From Alphaproteobacteria bacterium (GTDB taxonomy: Bacteria; Myxococcota_A; UBA796; CAJQPC01): 64,000 bases of DNA. Numbering within the stretch: the stretch's first letter is position 1; every line of letters starts with the position of its first letter. Made by a program: the position numbers and the translations under genes. Below are positions 38,542 to 47,046 of the stretch, in pieces. The notes below the pieces were generated by a model. It did not search any database. It worked only from the letters and a program-made list of their open reading frames with translations, and was not told where the DNA came from. Location: positions 1,732,501-1,796,500 of the forward strand of contig JACKEV010000006.1 in the NCBI GenBank assembly GCA_020632795.1. Reading direction: 5' to 3'.

Positions 38542-41193
38542 TCAGCGCCGGCGGCGCAGGGCCACCAGGCCGATCAGCAGACCGAACAGGCCCGCCAGGC
38601 TGCGGCCGTCCGCGGGCGTGGTGGTGCAGGTGCAGCCGCCCCCGCCCTTGTTCTCGCCGTTCAGCCCGGTATCGTCGCCGCCGTCGACGTCGTCGCTGGG
38701 ATCGAGCGGGTCGGTGCCCCGGTCGACCTCCTCGCCGTCCGGCACGCTGCCGCCGTCGGTGTCGGGGTCGGTCGGGTTGGTGCCCAGCTCGTTGACCTCG
38801 CGCCCGTCGTCGAGGCCGTCGGCGTCGGTGTCGGGGTTGGTCGGATCGGTGTTGTGGAGGGACACCTCGTCGCCGTCGCGCAGGCCGTCATCGTCGGTGT
38901 CCTCGTCCAGCGGGTCGCTGCCGTAGGTGTTCACCTCGTCGCCGTCGCTCAGGCCGTCGTCGTCGCTGTCCGCGTCCAGCGGGTCGGTGCCGGTCTCGTT
39001 GTGCTCCTGGCCGTCGTTGAGCCCGTCGCCGTCGGTGTCCGGGTTGCCCGGGTCGGTGCCGATGAGGATCTCCTCCCGGTCGTCGAGGCCGTCGCCGTCG
39101 GTGTCGCCGTCGGGGATGTCGTCGTCGGGGTTCAGCGGGTCGGTGCCGTCGAGCTGGACCTCGACGCCGTCGCTGGTGCCGCCGCCGTCGGTGTCGGCGT
39201 TCGTGGGATCGGTGCCGTAGGTGTTCACCTCGTCCCCGTCGCCCAGGCCGTCGCCGTCGGTGTCGTCGTCGGTCGGGTCGGAGCCGTAGGTGTTCACCTC
39301 GTCCCCGTCGCTCAGGCCGTCGTCGTCGGTGTCCGGGTCCACGGGGTCGGTGCCGTGGGTGTTCACCTCGTCCCCGTCGCTCAGGCCGTCATCGTCGGTG
39401 TCCTCGTCCAGCGGGTCGGTGCCGCCGCTCACCTCGTCGCCGTCGTTGAGCCCGTCGCCATCGGTGTCCGGGTCCAGCGGGTCGGTGCCGTAGGTGTTCA
39501 CCTCGTCGCCGTCGGAGGCGCCGTCGCCGTCGCTGTCCGGGTTGGTCGGATCGGTGCCGAGGTCCTGCTCGTCCTCGTCGGTGACGCCGTCGCCGTCGGT
39601 GTCGTCCAGCTCGGTGACCCCGTCGCAGTCGTTGTCGAGGCCGTCGGCCAGCTCCGGCGCGCCCAGGTAGATGGTGGCGTCGGTGTCGTCGCAGTCCGTG
39701 CCGCCGTAGGCGTCGCTGTCCTGGCCGTCGTAATCCTGGTCGTAGTCGCTCGCGCCGTCGCAGTCCTGGTCCACCCCGTCGTACCAGATCTCGCTGGCGG
39801 CGGTGTTGACCGCGCTGTCGGTGTCGTTGCAGTCCGTGCCGCCGTATGCGGCGCTGTCCTCGCCGTCGTAGTCCTGATCGTAGTCGCTGGTGCCGTTGCA
39901 GTCCTGGTCCACCCCGTCGTACCAGATCTCGCTGGCGGCGGTGTTGACCGCGCTGTCGGTGTCGTTGCAGTCCGTGCCGCCGTAGGTGGCGCTGTCCTCG
40001 CCGTCTTGGTCCTGGTCGTAGTCGCTCAGGCCGTCACAGTCCTGGTCGACGCTGTCGTACCAGATCTCCGTGGCGCCAGGGTTGATGGCGCCGTCGGTGT
40101 CATCACAGTCGGCGGTGCAGGTGGTCGCGGCGTAGCTGGTGTCGCCATAGCCGTCCCCGTCCAGGTCGGTGCAGGCGTCGCAGTCATCGCCCTCGCCGTC
40201 CCCGTCGGCGTCGGCCTGGCTGGCGTTGGCCACCGAGGGGCAGTTGTCCTCGGCGTCGATGTAGCCGTCGCCGTCGCTGTCCAGCTCGATGACGATGGTG
40301 AAGGTGGTCGTCCAGGAGTCGTTCGTGGCGTCGTAGTACCCCAGCACGGTCTGGCCGGTGCCGTTGTAGGTCACCTCCCACACCTCGTCGGAGCGCCGGG
40401 AGTTGCTGGCAGTACCGGTGGCGGGCTCGCTGGCGGGCTCATCCCCGTCCACGCCCACCCAGGTGTCGGTGTCGTCGAAGCCGAAGCTGCCCTGGGTGTA
40501 GAGGGAGTTCCAGTCCTGGCTGCCGCAGTTCGTGTTGTAGTCCAGCCCGTCGTCCCGACCGCCCGCGTACTGGGAGATCAGCGTGCCGTCGACGTAGGTG
40601 TAGCCGTTCTGCTCGTCGCTGCACTCCCAGGACAGAGAGATCGCGAAGAGCATGTCCGAAGATGCCGTAGAGGTAGGCAGGCCGGTGAGGGTGGTGTCGA
40701 CGCGGTTGACGTCGTCCACATAGAACACGACGTGACGGGCACCCGTGAGCGTGGTGTCCTCGTAGATGACCGCGAGCGTGGTGCCGGTCACGCCAGCGCC
40801 GCTGCGGATGCCGGAGTCCGCCGAGCCGGTCTCCTCATACGAATACGAGCCGGCGCTCGTGATGCCGAAGGTCGTCGGATCCAGCTCGTAGACGCGGTAG
40901 CGGGACTGACCCGACAAGAGCGTCGCGTTGGAGAAGTCCACCCCGTTGAGCGCGACCTTGCTGTCCGGCGTCCCGTTGAAGCCCGAGGACTTGGCGTGCA
41001 TCACCGCGTAGATCTCGGTGACCGTGGCGGTGGACGGGATGGTGACCTGGATGTCGTCGCCTGCGTACCAGTTGGAGTCCCCGTTGTAGGGGGTGCTCAC
41101 GCCGGAGCCGTCGACGGAGATGCCGCCCTGGACGTCATCCTGGAAGACGAGGTCCTGCGCGAGCGCGGTGGGAACGAGCAGTGAGAGGAGCAT
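38542..41193 (-). CDS. TSP3/MopE-repeat surface protein with MYXO-CTERM tail
   Basis: 883 residues from the ATG at 41193 (AGGAG upstream). Signal peptide MLLSLLVPTALAQ, then a beta-rich domain to about 300. About 305-500 carries MopE-type motifs (DCDDTDGAINPGATEIWYD, in part; three near-identical DYDQDxDGEDS units). About 515-830 is a run of thrombospondin-3-like calcium repeats (DTDGDGLNDGDEV...GTDP). The end is a MYXO-CTERM-like sorting signal: GGGGCTCT, a hydrophobic helix (LAGLFGLLIGLVAL) and RRRR. Proteins with this tail are processed by myxosortase and displayed on the cell surface. It follows the MopE/fibrinogen-like gene by 27 bases and is probably co-transcribed. Confidence 0.92.
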   Translation of the reverse strand: MLLSLLVPTALAQDLVFQDDVQGGISVDGSGVSTPYNGDSNWYAGDDIQVTIPSTATVTEIYAVMHAKSSGFNGTPDSKVALNGVDFSNATLLSGQSRYRVYELDPTTFGITSAGSYSYEETGSADSGIRSGAGVTGTTLAVIYEDTTLTGARHVVFYVDDVNRVDTTLTGLPTSTASSDMLFAISLSWECSDEQNGYTYVDGTLISQYAGGRDDGLDYNTNCGSQDWNSLYTQGSFGFDDTDTWVGVDGDEPASEPATGTASNSRRSDEVWEVTYNGTGQTVLGYYDATNDSWTTTFTIVIELDSDGDGYIDAEDNCPSVANASQADADGDGEGDDCDACTDLDGDGYGDTSYAATTCTADCDDTDGAINPGATEIWYDSVDQDCDGLSDYDQDQDGEDSATYGGTDCNDTDSAVNTAASEIWYDGVDQDCNGTSDYDQDYDGEDSAAYGGTDCNDTDSAVNTAASEIWYDGVDQDCDGASDYDQDYDGQDSDAYGGTDCDDTDATIYLGAPELADGLDNDCDGVTELDDTDGDGVTDEDEQDLGTDPTNPDSDGDGASDGDEVNTYGTDPLDPDTDGDGLNDGDEVSGGTDPLDEDTDDDGLSDGDEVNTHGTDPVDPDTDDDGLSDGDEVNTYGSDPTDDDTDGDGLGDGDEVNTYGTDPTNADTDGGGTSDGVEVQLDGTDPLNPDDDIPDGDTDGDGLDDREEILIGTDPGNPDTDGDGLNDGQEHNETGTDPLDADSDDDGLSDGDEVNTYGSDPLDEDTDDDGLRDGDEVSLHNTDPTNPDTDADGLDDGREVNELGTNPTDPDTDGGSVPDGEEVDRGTDPLDPSDDVDGGDDTGLNGENKGGGGCTCTTTPADGRSLAGLFGLLIGLVALRRRR
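38740..39600 (-). repeat. Thrombospondin-3-type tandem repeats in coding DNA
   Basis: Eleven or so short units of about 54-75 bases encode D-x-D-x-DG-L-x-D-G-(D/R/Q)-E-(V/H)...GTDP. Unit edges recur as GGGTCGGTGCC on the plus strand. DNA copies are similar but not identical, and reading frame is kept throughout. Typical of calcium-binding TSP3 rods; copy number is likely to vary between strains. Confidence 0.8.
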
Positions 41194-41220
41194 CTTGCTC
41201 TCCTGTGGGTGCGAGGGGGA

Positions 41221-43371
41221 TCAGCGGCGGACCAGGATGTCCAGGTAGGCCGTGCCCGGGTTGTCGCCGATGGTGCAGTTCGAGATGGCCTCCAGCGCGC
41301 CGATGCGGATCGTGTCGGTGGAGCTGGTGCGCCCGATCACGAAGTCGTAGCCGCCGATGTAGCTGGTGGCGCTGGTGTAGTCGGTGGTGGACATGCCACA
41401 GATGCTGGAGCCCCAGTTCTGCGGTACACCCCAGTTCTCGCTGGCGAACTGGAAGCCGAGGTTGTTGCAGCCGGTCAGCGAGTCGGGGTAGGTGCAGTGG
41501 GCGTGCACGGAGCCCGAGTCGTAGGCGAACAGCACCTCGTCCCAGGTGAAGCCCTGGGAGTTGTAGTAGGTGGTGTCGTAGCTCGTCCCCCACACCGCCA
41601 CGTTGGACCCGACCTCGGTCCAGCCGCCGCCGTCGGTGGTCATGTCGCAGAAGAACGAGCCCGCGTCCAGGACGTAGGTCCCGTCAGCCGCAGCGCTGTT
41701 GTCGGCGAGGATCTCCACACAGTCGGTGGCGGGGCAGGACGCGCCGGTTCCCAGGACGCCCTCGTCGACGGCGATGTCGCAGTCGTTGTCTGCGGCGTCA
41801 CAGGTCTCGGTCGCGCTGGGGTTGGACGCGGCGTCGGCGTCGTCACAGTCGGTGTTGTCGGAGACGTAGCCGGACGGCTGGCTGCACGCCGCGGTGGTCG
41901 ACAAGGCGTCCCCGTAGGTGTCCGCGTCGCTGTCCGCGTACCAGGTGCTCGCGTCCGCCGCGTCGTCCTCGTCCGTCGTCCCGTCACAGTCATCGTCCAC
42001 GCTGTTGCAGTACTCCGTCGCGGCCGGGTTCACCGCGCTGGAGGCGTCATCGCAGTCCGAGCTGTCCGACACGTACCCCGACGGCTGGCTGCACGACGCG
42101 GTGGTGCTGGAGGCGTCGCCGTAGCCGTCCGCGTCGCTGTCCGCGTACCAGGTGCTCGCGTCGTCGGCGTCGTCCTCGTCCGTCGTCCCGTCGCAGTCGT
42201 CGTCCACGCTGTTGCACAGCTCGGTGGCCGACGGGTTCACCGCGCTGGAGCCGTCATCACAGTCGGAGTCGTCGGACACGTACCCCGACGGCTGGTTGCA
42301 CGACGCGGTGGCGTTGGAGGGGTCTCCGTAGCCGTCCGCGTCGCTGTCCGCGTACCAGGTGCTGGCGTCGTCGGCGTCGTCCTCGTCCGTCGACCCGTCG
42401 CAGTCGTCGTCCACGCTGTTGCACAGCTCGGTGGCCGCCGGGTTCACCGCGCTGGCGCTGTCGTCACAGTCCGTGCTGTCGGCCACGTACCCCGACGGCT
42501 GGCTGCACGACACCGCGGTGGTGGAGGCGTCGCCGTAGCCGTCCGCGTCGCTGTCCGCGTACCAGGTGCTGGCGTCGTCGGCGTCGTCCTCGTCCGTCGA
42601 CCCGTCGCAGTCGTCGTCCACGCTGTTGCACAGCTCGGTGGCGCCCGGGTTGACCGCCGCCACGGTGTCGTCGCAGTCCGTGCTGTCGCCGACGTAGCCG
42701 ACGGGGGCCTCGCAGGCCTCGACCGGGAAGTCCGGATCCCCGTAGCCGTCCCCGTCCACGTCCGCGTAGTAGGTGTTCGTGACGCCCTCGTCGGTGGATC
42801 CGTCACAGTTGTTGTCGATCTCGTCGCAGATCTCCGTCGCGTCCGGGTTCACGGCCTCGTCGCCGTCGTCGCACTCCTGGCAGGCCGGCCAGCCGTCCCC
42901 GTCGTTGTCCGCGAAGCCCACGGATCCGTCACAGTTGTAGTCGTTGGGGTCCGCGCAGTCGTCCTCCACCGCGCCGGGGTGGAACGCGGCGTCCTCGTCA
43001 TCGCAGTCCCCGGCCGCGTCCGCGTAGCCGGTGGGCTGGTCACAGGAGACGACCGCCTCCTCATCGACGCCGTAGCCGTCGCCGTCGTTGTCACCGTACC
43101 AGGTCTGCGCGTCGATGGCGGCGTCCTCGTCCACCACGCCGTCGCAGTTGTTGTCGACGCCGTCGCAGCGCTCGTCGGCGCCGGGGTTGATGGTCTCGTT
43201 GCTGTCATCACAGTCCTCGTCGGCCGGGTAGCCGTCGTTGTCCGCGTCGATCTCCTCGACGGGACCGGAGTCGTCGTTGATGACGGTGTCGTCGGTGGCG
43301 GGATCCTTGCTGGTGCAGGAGGCTATGGTCAGGGCCAGGGCGACGCCCAGGGTCAGTCGTTGAACGCGCAT
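41221..43371 (-). CDS. MopE-repeat lipoprotein with fibrinogen-like end
   Basis: 716 residues. Signal peptide with lipobox IASC (Cys19) and an acidic DDT/DDS tether. About 40-520 consists of MopE-type units, each with a DADNDGYP/DSDADGYGD calcium-like loop, DCDD and CDGVDNNCDG or CNSVDDDCDG Cys motifs. The last ~180 residues, after a CVEILADNS segment, contain FFCDMTTDGGGWTEVG, the start of a fibrinogen-related/GGGWT fold, ending NCTIGDNPGTAYLDILVRR (in part). MopE motifs bind metal (copper in Methylococcus MopE). It is surface-anchored by inference. It precedes the MYXO-CTERM protein gene by 27 bases. Confidence 0.9.
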   Translation of the reverse strand: MRVQRLTLGVALALTIASCTSKDPATDDTVINDDSGPVEEIDADNDGYPADEDCDDSNETINPGADERCDGVDNNCDGVVDEDAAIDAQTWYGDNDGDGYGVDEEAVVSCDQPTGYADAAGDCDDEDAAFHPGAVEDDCADPNDYNCDGSVGFADNDGDGWPACQECDDGDEAVNPDATEICDEIDNNCDGSTDEGVTNTYYADVDGDGYGDPDFPVEACEAPVGYVGDSTDCDDTVAAVNPGATELCNSVDDDCDGSTDEDDADDASTWYADSDADGYGDASTTAVSCSQPSGYVADSTDCDDSASAVNPAATELCNSVDDDCDGSTDEDDADDASTWYADSDADGYGDPSNATASCNQPSGYVSDDSDCDDGSSAVNPSATELCNSVDDDCDGTTDEDDADDASTWYADSDADGYGDASSTTASCSQPSGYVSDSSDCDDASSAVNPAATEYCNSVDDDCDGTTDEDDAADASTWYADSDADTYGDALSTTAACSQPSGYVSDNTDCDDADAASNPSATETCDAADNDCDIAVDEGVLGTGASCPATDCVEILADNSAAADGTYVLDAGSFFCDMTTDGGGWTEVGSNVAVWGTSYDTTYYNSQGFTWDEVLFAYDSGSVHAHCTYPDSLTGCNNLGFQFASENWGVPQNWGSSICGMSTTDYTSATSYIGGYDFVIGRTSSTDTIRIGALEAISNCTIGDNPGTAYLDILVRR
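41900..42760 (-). repeat. 207-bp tandem repeats (69 residues) in MopE-like gene
   Basis: The landmark CCGTAGCCGTC (or a close form) recurs near 41912, 42119, 42326, 42533 and 42740, an exact 207-base period. Each unit encodes one 69-residue MopE block with STWYADSDADGYGD and CNSVDDDCDG. Several copies are nearly identical at DNA level, which suggests recent duplication or gene conversion. Not CRISPR: no spacers, frame is kept. Confidence 0.88.
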
Positions 43372-43429
43372 CGTCGTCTCCTCATCATCGAGTCATGGGC
43401 GAGCGATCATAGCGCCGTTCCAAGGACTT

Positions 43430-43448
43430 GGGCGGACAGCTTCCGCCC
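43430..43448 (-). terminator. Hairpin after the glycosyltransferase gene
   Basis: GGGCGG (43430-43435) and CCGCCC (43443-43448) form a 6-bp GC stem with a 7-base loop immediately beyond the glycosyltransferase stop codon (43450-43452). No T-run follows. It may separate the glycosyltransferase transcript from the MopE-like gene that starts 59 bases further on. Confidence 0.4.
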
Positions 43449-43449
43449 T

Positions 43450-44103
43450 CTACCGCAGCCGCTCCCGGGCCGCGGCGGCGGCGACCCGGCCGACGTGCCG
43501 CGCCGCCCGCACGCCCGCGTGCATCGAGCGCCCCCCCGACCGCTCGGTCATGGTCACCGGCACCTCCGTCACCTTCAGGCCGGCCCGCCAGGCGCGGACC
43601 AGGACGTTGGCGTCGGCCAGCTCCTCCGGGAAACCCTCCGCGAAGAAGGCCACGGCCCGAGGGGAGAGCGCCTGGAAGCCGCTGGTGACGTCACGGATCC
43701 TGATCCCGGTCAGGAGCGTGGTCCATGCGGAGAGGGCGGCGATGCCCAGGCGCCGTGCGGGGGGGACGCGGTAGCCGCCGGGCGCCAGGAAGCGGCTGCC
43801 GATGACGATGTCGGCGCCATCGAGGGCGCTGGCCAGGCTCGGGATCGCCTCGGGGGGGTGCTGGCCGTCCGCGTCGAGCTGGACCACCGCCTCTCCGCGC
43901 AGCCGGCGATACCCGACCGCCAGGGCGCGGGCGTAGCCCGGCTCGGAGCGCAGGACGTGCGCCCCGGCGGCGCGGGCCTGCGCCTCGGTGTCGTCGGTGC
44001 AGCCGTTGACGACCACAACCACCGCCCGGACATGGGGGGCCGCGCGCCGCACGACATCGGCGACGCGGGGGCCTTCGTTCCGGGCGGGGATGAGGGCGAG
44101 CAT
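43450..44103 (-). CDS. Family 2 glycosyltransferase (DPM1-like)
   Basis: 217 residues. GT2 hallmarks: LALIPARNEG at the start, VVVVVNGCTDDT, then LDADGQHPPE with the DxD metal/nucleotide site, GSRFLAPGGYR and TSGFQALSPRA. It resembles dolichyl-phosphate mannosyltransferase-type enzymes that transfer a sugar from a nucleotide donor to a lipid phosphate. The membrane-anchoring C-terminal helices found in some members are absent. It follows the PI-PLC-like gene by 31 bases on the same strand. Ribosome site is weak, so start is not certain. Confidence 0.9.
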   Translation of the reverse strand: MLALIPARNEGPRVADVVRRAAPHVRAVVVVVNGCTDDTEAQARAAGAHVLRSEPGYARALAVGYRRLRGEAVVQLDADGQHPPEAIPSLASALDGADIVIGSRFLAPGGYRVPPARRLGIAALSAWTTLLTGIRIRDVTSGFQALSPRAVAFFAEGFPEELADANVLVRAWRAGLKVTEVPVTMTERSGGRSMHAGVRAARHVGRVAAAAARERLR

Positions 44104-44134
44104 GGCGGCAGCATCGCACAGCCGTCAGCGGGGA

Positions 44135-46273
44135 TCAGCCGCCGGCCGCGCTCCCGCCGGCCACCAGGTAGATGGGGGCGTATTCGAACACCGTGTTCCC
44201 GTTCTCGTCGCCGCGGTGCTGGCGCCCGGTCAGCACGAACCCGGGGGGGCACTTGAAGTCGCAGGAGGACTGCTTCTGGGGGGCCGACCAGCGGGGCGGG
44301 CCCATGACCAGGCGCCAGTCGGGCTGGCCGGCCACGTAGAGGTTCGCGAACCAGTAGGTGGTGCTGCCGTTCTCGTCATCGCTGTGCTGGCGCCCGACCA
44401 TGACCTGGCGCTTCACCTGGGCTGCCACCACGTAGACCCCGGCGGACTCATCAGAGACCGTGGTCTCCACCACGTCGGTGGTGTACACGGTGTTCCCGGC
44501 CACGGAGACGGGGGCGACGTAGTACCAGGTGGTCCCGTTCTCGTCCCCGCTGTGCTTCATGCCCACCATGAGGTCAGCCCCAGGGCACATGTACGCGGTC
44601 CCGGAGGACTCCTTGATGCCCCCCGGAGGCTGCGCGGAGACGCTCGCCGGCAACCAGCTGCTGCGCAGACCGGGCGCCTCCCCCACCTCAACACACACAG
44701 ACGGGAGGATCTGATTGGTGATCGCGCACCCCACCTGGTTGCTGGTCATGTAGCGGAAGCCTCGGATCGGGACGCCGCCCGGCACCACGAGGGGCTGCGT
44801 GTTGACGTACCACTTGCTCGCCTGGATCGGCGGGTACACCGAGGGGTTGCTGACGGCGGTGACCACCGTGGTGGGGGTGCCCTTCACCGTCAGCTCCTGG
44901 ACGACGAGGGCGGGCTGCGCCAGGCCCGCGGTGGTCGAGGTCGCGAGCTGGAGGCCGACCAGCCGGCAGCCCTCCGGGACCAGGACCGGGGTGGTGTCCA
45001 ATTGGAGCTTGCCGATCTTGTTCTGTACGTAGTTCTCGTTGTCCACAGACGCCGGTTGGGCGTCGATCGAGGGCGTCGCCGGATCCAGGGTCCCCGTCCG
45101 TACGACCGGGATGATCTGGTTGGCGGGCGTGAGGCCGAATGAGGAGGATTGGGCGATCTGGACGCCGTTCGCGAGCTGCCCCTCGCCGCAGGCCGCAGCG
45201 TTGGTGGACACATAGAGGCTGTCGCTGGTGTTGAGCGAGCTTTGGGAGGTGTTCGTGGTCAGGTAGAGCCACTGGAGGTTCTGGGCGGCCTGCTCCTGGT
45301 TCACGGCCCGGCAGGCCTCCACGAAGGGCGCCAGCTCGCAGAAGTTGACGATGACGATGTTCAGGGACGGGCTCAGGTTGGCGAACAGCTCCTGAACCCA
45401 CACGGTCACCGCTGGCGTGACGATCTCAGCGATGGACTCCAGGCTGCCCTGCTCGACGTAGGCCACCTTGCTGGCCGGGGAGATGATCCCCTGGTTCACC
45501 CAGAACTTCCCATCGATCTTCGAGTTGGAGAACTCGCCGAGCATCGCGTTGCCCAGCTCGGCGAGGTCCTCGGCATCCTTGTGCCAGGTCGACTCGATGT
45601 TGCTCTGGGGCCAGAGGTACCCGTTGGCGTAGCTGAGGGCGTTGGGATCGACACAGAAGACGATCAACCGCTGGTCCGTGCCCCAGAGCTGGTTCAGCGT
45701 GACGTCCAGCCCCGCGTCCGCGGGCACGAGCTGCTGCCCGAAGTACGTCCCCAGGCCATCCACGAGCGCCTGACCCGCCGAGGCCGACCAGTTGTAGACG
45801 TGGTTGATGTCGACCAGCACGACCTCCTTGGGGTTCTCCGCCAGGAACTGCTGGATCTGCTGGAGCACGTCCGGGGCCGAGGGGCCCAGCATGCCGTGGC
45901 AGATGTAGATATCGGAGAGCTGGACGTCGTCGAGGTTGACGCCTGATGCCACACAGAACCGGATGTCGAGGTAGCGGATCCCGGACTGGAGCTGCTCGTA
46001 GATGGTGAGCGACTGCGCCCTGCTGAGGTTGGCGATCTCCCCGGACGTGATCTCGCCGGCCGCCCACGCGCCCACGATCAGGCCGATGACCCAGCCCAGG
46101 ATCTCAGCCCCCACGATGATGGGCCCGTAGCTCTCGCCGCCATCCGGGGCGAGGGGCGAGTCAGCGTTGAGCGAGTACGTCCCCGAGTCGTGGGTGCCGG
46201 GGAGCACCAGCTCCCGAAGCGGCACCGCTCCGATGGTTGAGGCCTGCTGTTCCATCCAGTTCGCGTTGGACAT
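44135..46273 (-). CDS. PI-PLC X-domain-like protein with triple C-terminal repeat
   Basis: 712 residues from ATG 46273 (AGGAGGGC upstream). The N-terminal ~330 residues have PI-specific phospholipase C-like features: His28 in LPGTHDSG and His126 in IYICHGML as the general base/acid pair, YLDIR between them, and EVVLVDINHVY. An unusual hydrophobic insert (about 51-75) lies between the two His. About 330-560 is beta-rich. The last ~170 residues are three repeats with His574, His630 and His686 in HSGDENG, HSDDENG and HRGDENG, spaced exactly 56 residues. No signal peptide. Phosphodiester-lipid cleavage is inferred; the tail may bind a ligand or the cell surface. Confidence 0.85.
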   Translation of the reverse strand: MSNANWMEQQASTIGAVPLRELVLPGTHDSGTYSLNADSPLAPDGGESYGPIIVGAEILGWVIGLIVGAWAAGEITSGEIANLSRAQSLTIYEQLQSGIRYLDIRFCVASGVNLDDVQLSDIYICHGMLGPSAPDVLQQIQQFLAENPKEVVLVDINHVYNWSASAGQALVDGLGTYFGQQLVPADAGLDVTLNQLWGTDQRLIVFCVDPNALSYANGYLWPQSNIESTWHKDAEDLAELGNAMLGEFSNSKIDGKFWVNQGIISPASKVAYVEQGSLESIAEIVTPAVTVWVQELFANLSPSLNIVIVNFCELAPFVEACRAVNQEQAAQNLQWLYLTTNTSQSSLNTSDSLYVSTNAAACGEGQLANGVQIAQSSSFGLTPANQIIPVVRTGTLDPATPSIDAQPASVDNENYVQNKIGKLQLDTTPVLVPEGCRLVGLQLATSTTAGLAQPALVVQELTVKGTPTTVVTAVSNPSVYPPIQASKWYVNTQPLVVPGGVPIRGFRYMTSNQVGCAITNQILPSVCVEVGEAPGLRSSWLPASVSAQPPGGIKESSGTAYMCPGADLMVGMKHSGDENGTTWYYVAPVSVAGNTVYTTDVVETTVSDESAGVYVVAAQVKRQVMVGRQHSDDENGSTTYWFANLYVAGQPDWRLVMGPPRWSAPQKQSSCDFKCPPGFVLTGRQHRGDENGNTVFEYAPIYLVAGGSAAGG
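44165..44590 (-). repeat. Three 56-residue HxGDENG repeats
   Basis: The motif G(M/R)(K/Q)HxxDENGxTxxxxAP(V/I) occurs three times at a strict 168-base period (His codons at 44552, 44384 and 44216). Two of the units begin with a CP (CPGADLMVG, CPPGFVLTG). The repeats are diverged at DNA level. No named domain is recognised. Confidence 0.8.
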
Positions 46274-46371
46274 GTGCCCTCCTGGCGTGTCCGAGGTCCG
46301 CGTCGGAGCCTACGTCCCCTGAATTCGAAGGGTCAAGCGCCAACCAGCGCCCCATCGGTTAGACCGGATGA

Positions 46372-47046
46372 ATGACTGCGATCACCGTCCATCACCTGGA
46401 GAACTCCCGATCCACCCGCATCCTCTGGATGCTGGAGGAGCTGGAGCTGCCTTACGAACTCAAGGTCTACCCTCGGGATCCCGCGACCATGCGCGCGCCG
46501 CCCGAGCTGGCGAGGCTCCACCCGCTGGGCAAGGCCCCGGTGGTCACCCTCGGCGACCTCGTCCTGGCCGAGTCCGGCGCCATCCTGGAGCACCTCGCCG
46601 AGGCCCACGGCCGGCTGCGCCCCGCGCCCGGCAGCGACGCGATGGTCCCCTACCGCTACTGGCTGCACTACGCCGAGGGCTCGCTGATGCCGCCCCTGCT
46701 GGTGAAGCTCATCATGGACACGGTGCGCAACGCCCCCCTGCCCTTCTTCGTCAAGCCCTTCGCGAAGGGTGTCGCCGAGAAGGTGGACGGCTCCTACACG
46801 AACGCCGAGCTGGAGCGCCACTTCACCTACCTGGACCGCGCCCTGGCCGACGCCCCCTACTTCGCGGGGGAGGAGTTCACCGCGGCCGACATCCAGATGA
46901 GCTACCCCGTCCAGGCCGGCATGGGGCGCGCCGACGCCGGCAGCCGCCCCAACGTCCGCGCCTGGCTCGACCGGGTCACCGCGCGACCGGCCTACCACCG
47001 CGCGGTGGAGAAGGGCGGCCCGGTGGGCTCCCCCAAGGCCGGCTGA
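46372..47046 (+). CDS. Glutathione S-transferase family protein
   Basis: 224 residues. The N-terminal thioredoxin-like domain has NSRSTRILWMLEEL (catalytic Ser/Thr region near 11-15), HPLGKAPVV and AESGAILEHLAE (ESG glutathione contact near 67). The C-terminal helical domain follows with FAGEEFTAADIQMSYPV, the N-capping/hydrophobic staple motif. It conjugates glutathione to electrophiles or acts in related thiol chemistry in the cytosol. It is divergent from the PI-PLC-like gene (98-base gap 46274-46371, no clear promoter boxes) and its TGA abuts the opposite stop as TGATCA. Confidence 0.93.
   Translation: MTAITVHHLENSRSTRILWMLEELELPYELKVYPRDPATMRAPPELARLHPLGKAPVVTLGDLVLAESGAILEHLAEAHGRLRPAPGSDAMVPYRYWLHYAEGSLMPPLLVKLIMDTVRNAPLPFFVKPFAKGVAEKVDGSYTNAELERHFTYLDRALADAPYFAGEEFTAADIQMSYPVQAGMGRADAGSRPNVRAWLDRVTARPAYHRAVEKGGPVGSPKAG

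Noticed and set aside
41900..42760. Possible CRISPR-like array
   Set aside because: The repeats are 207 bases long, keep one reading frame and encode MopE units without spacers.
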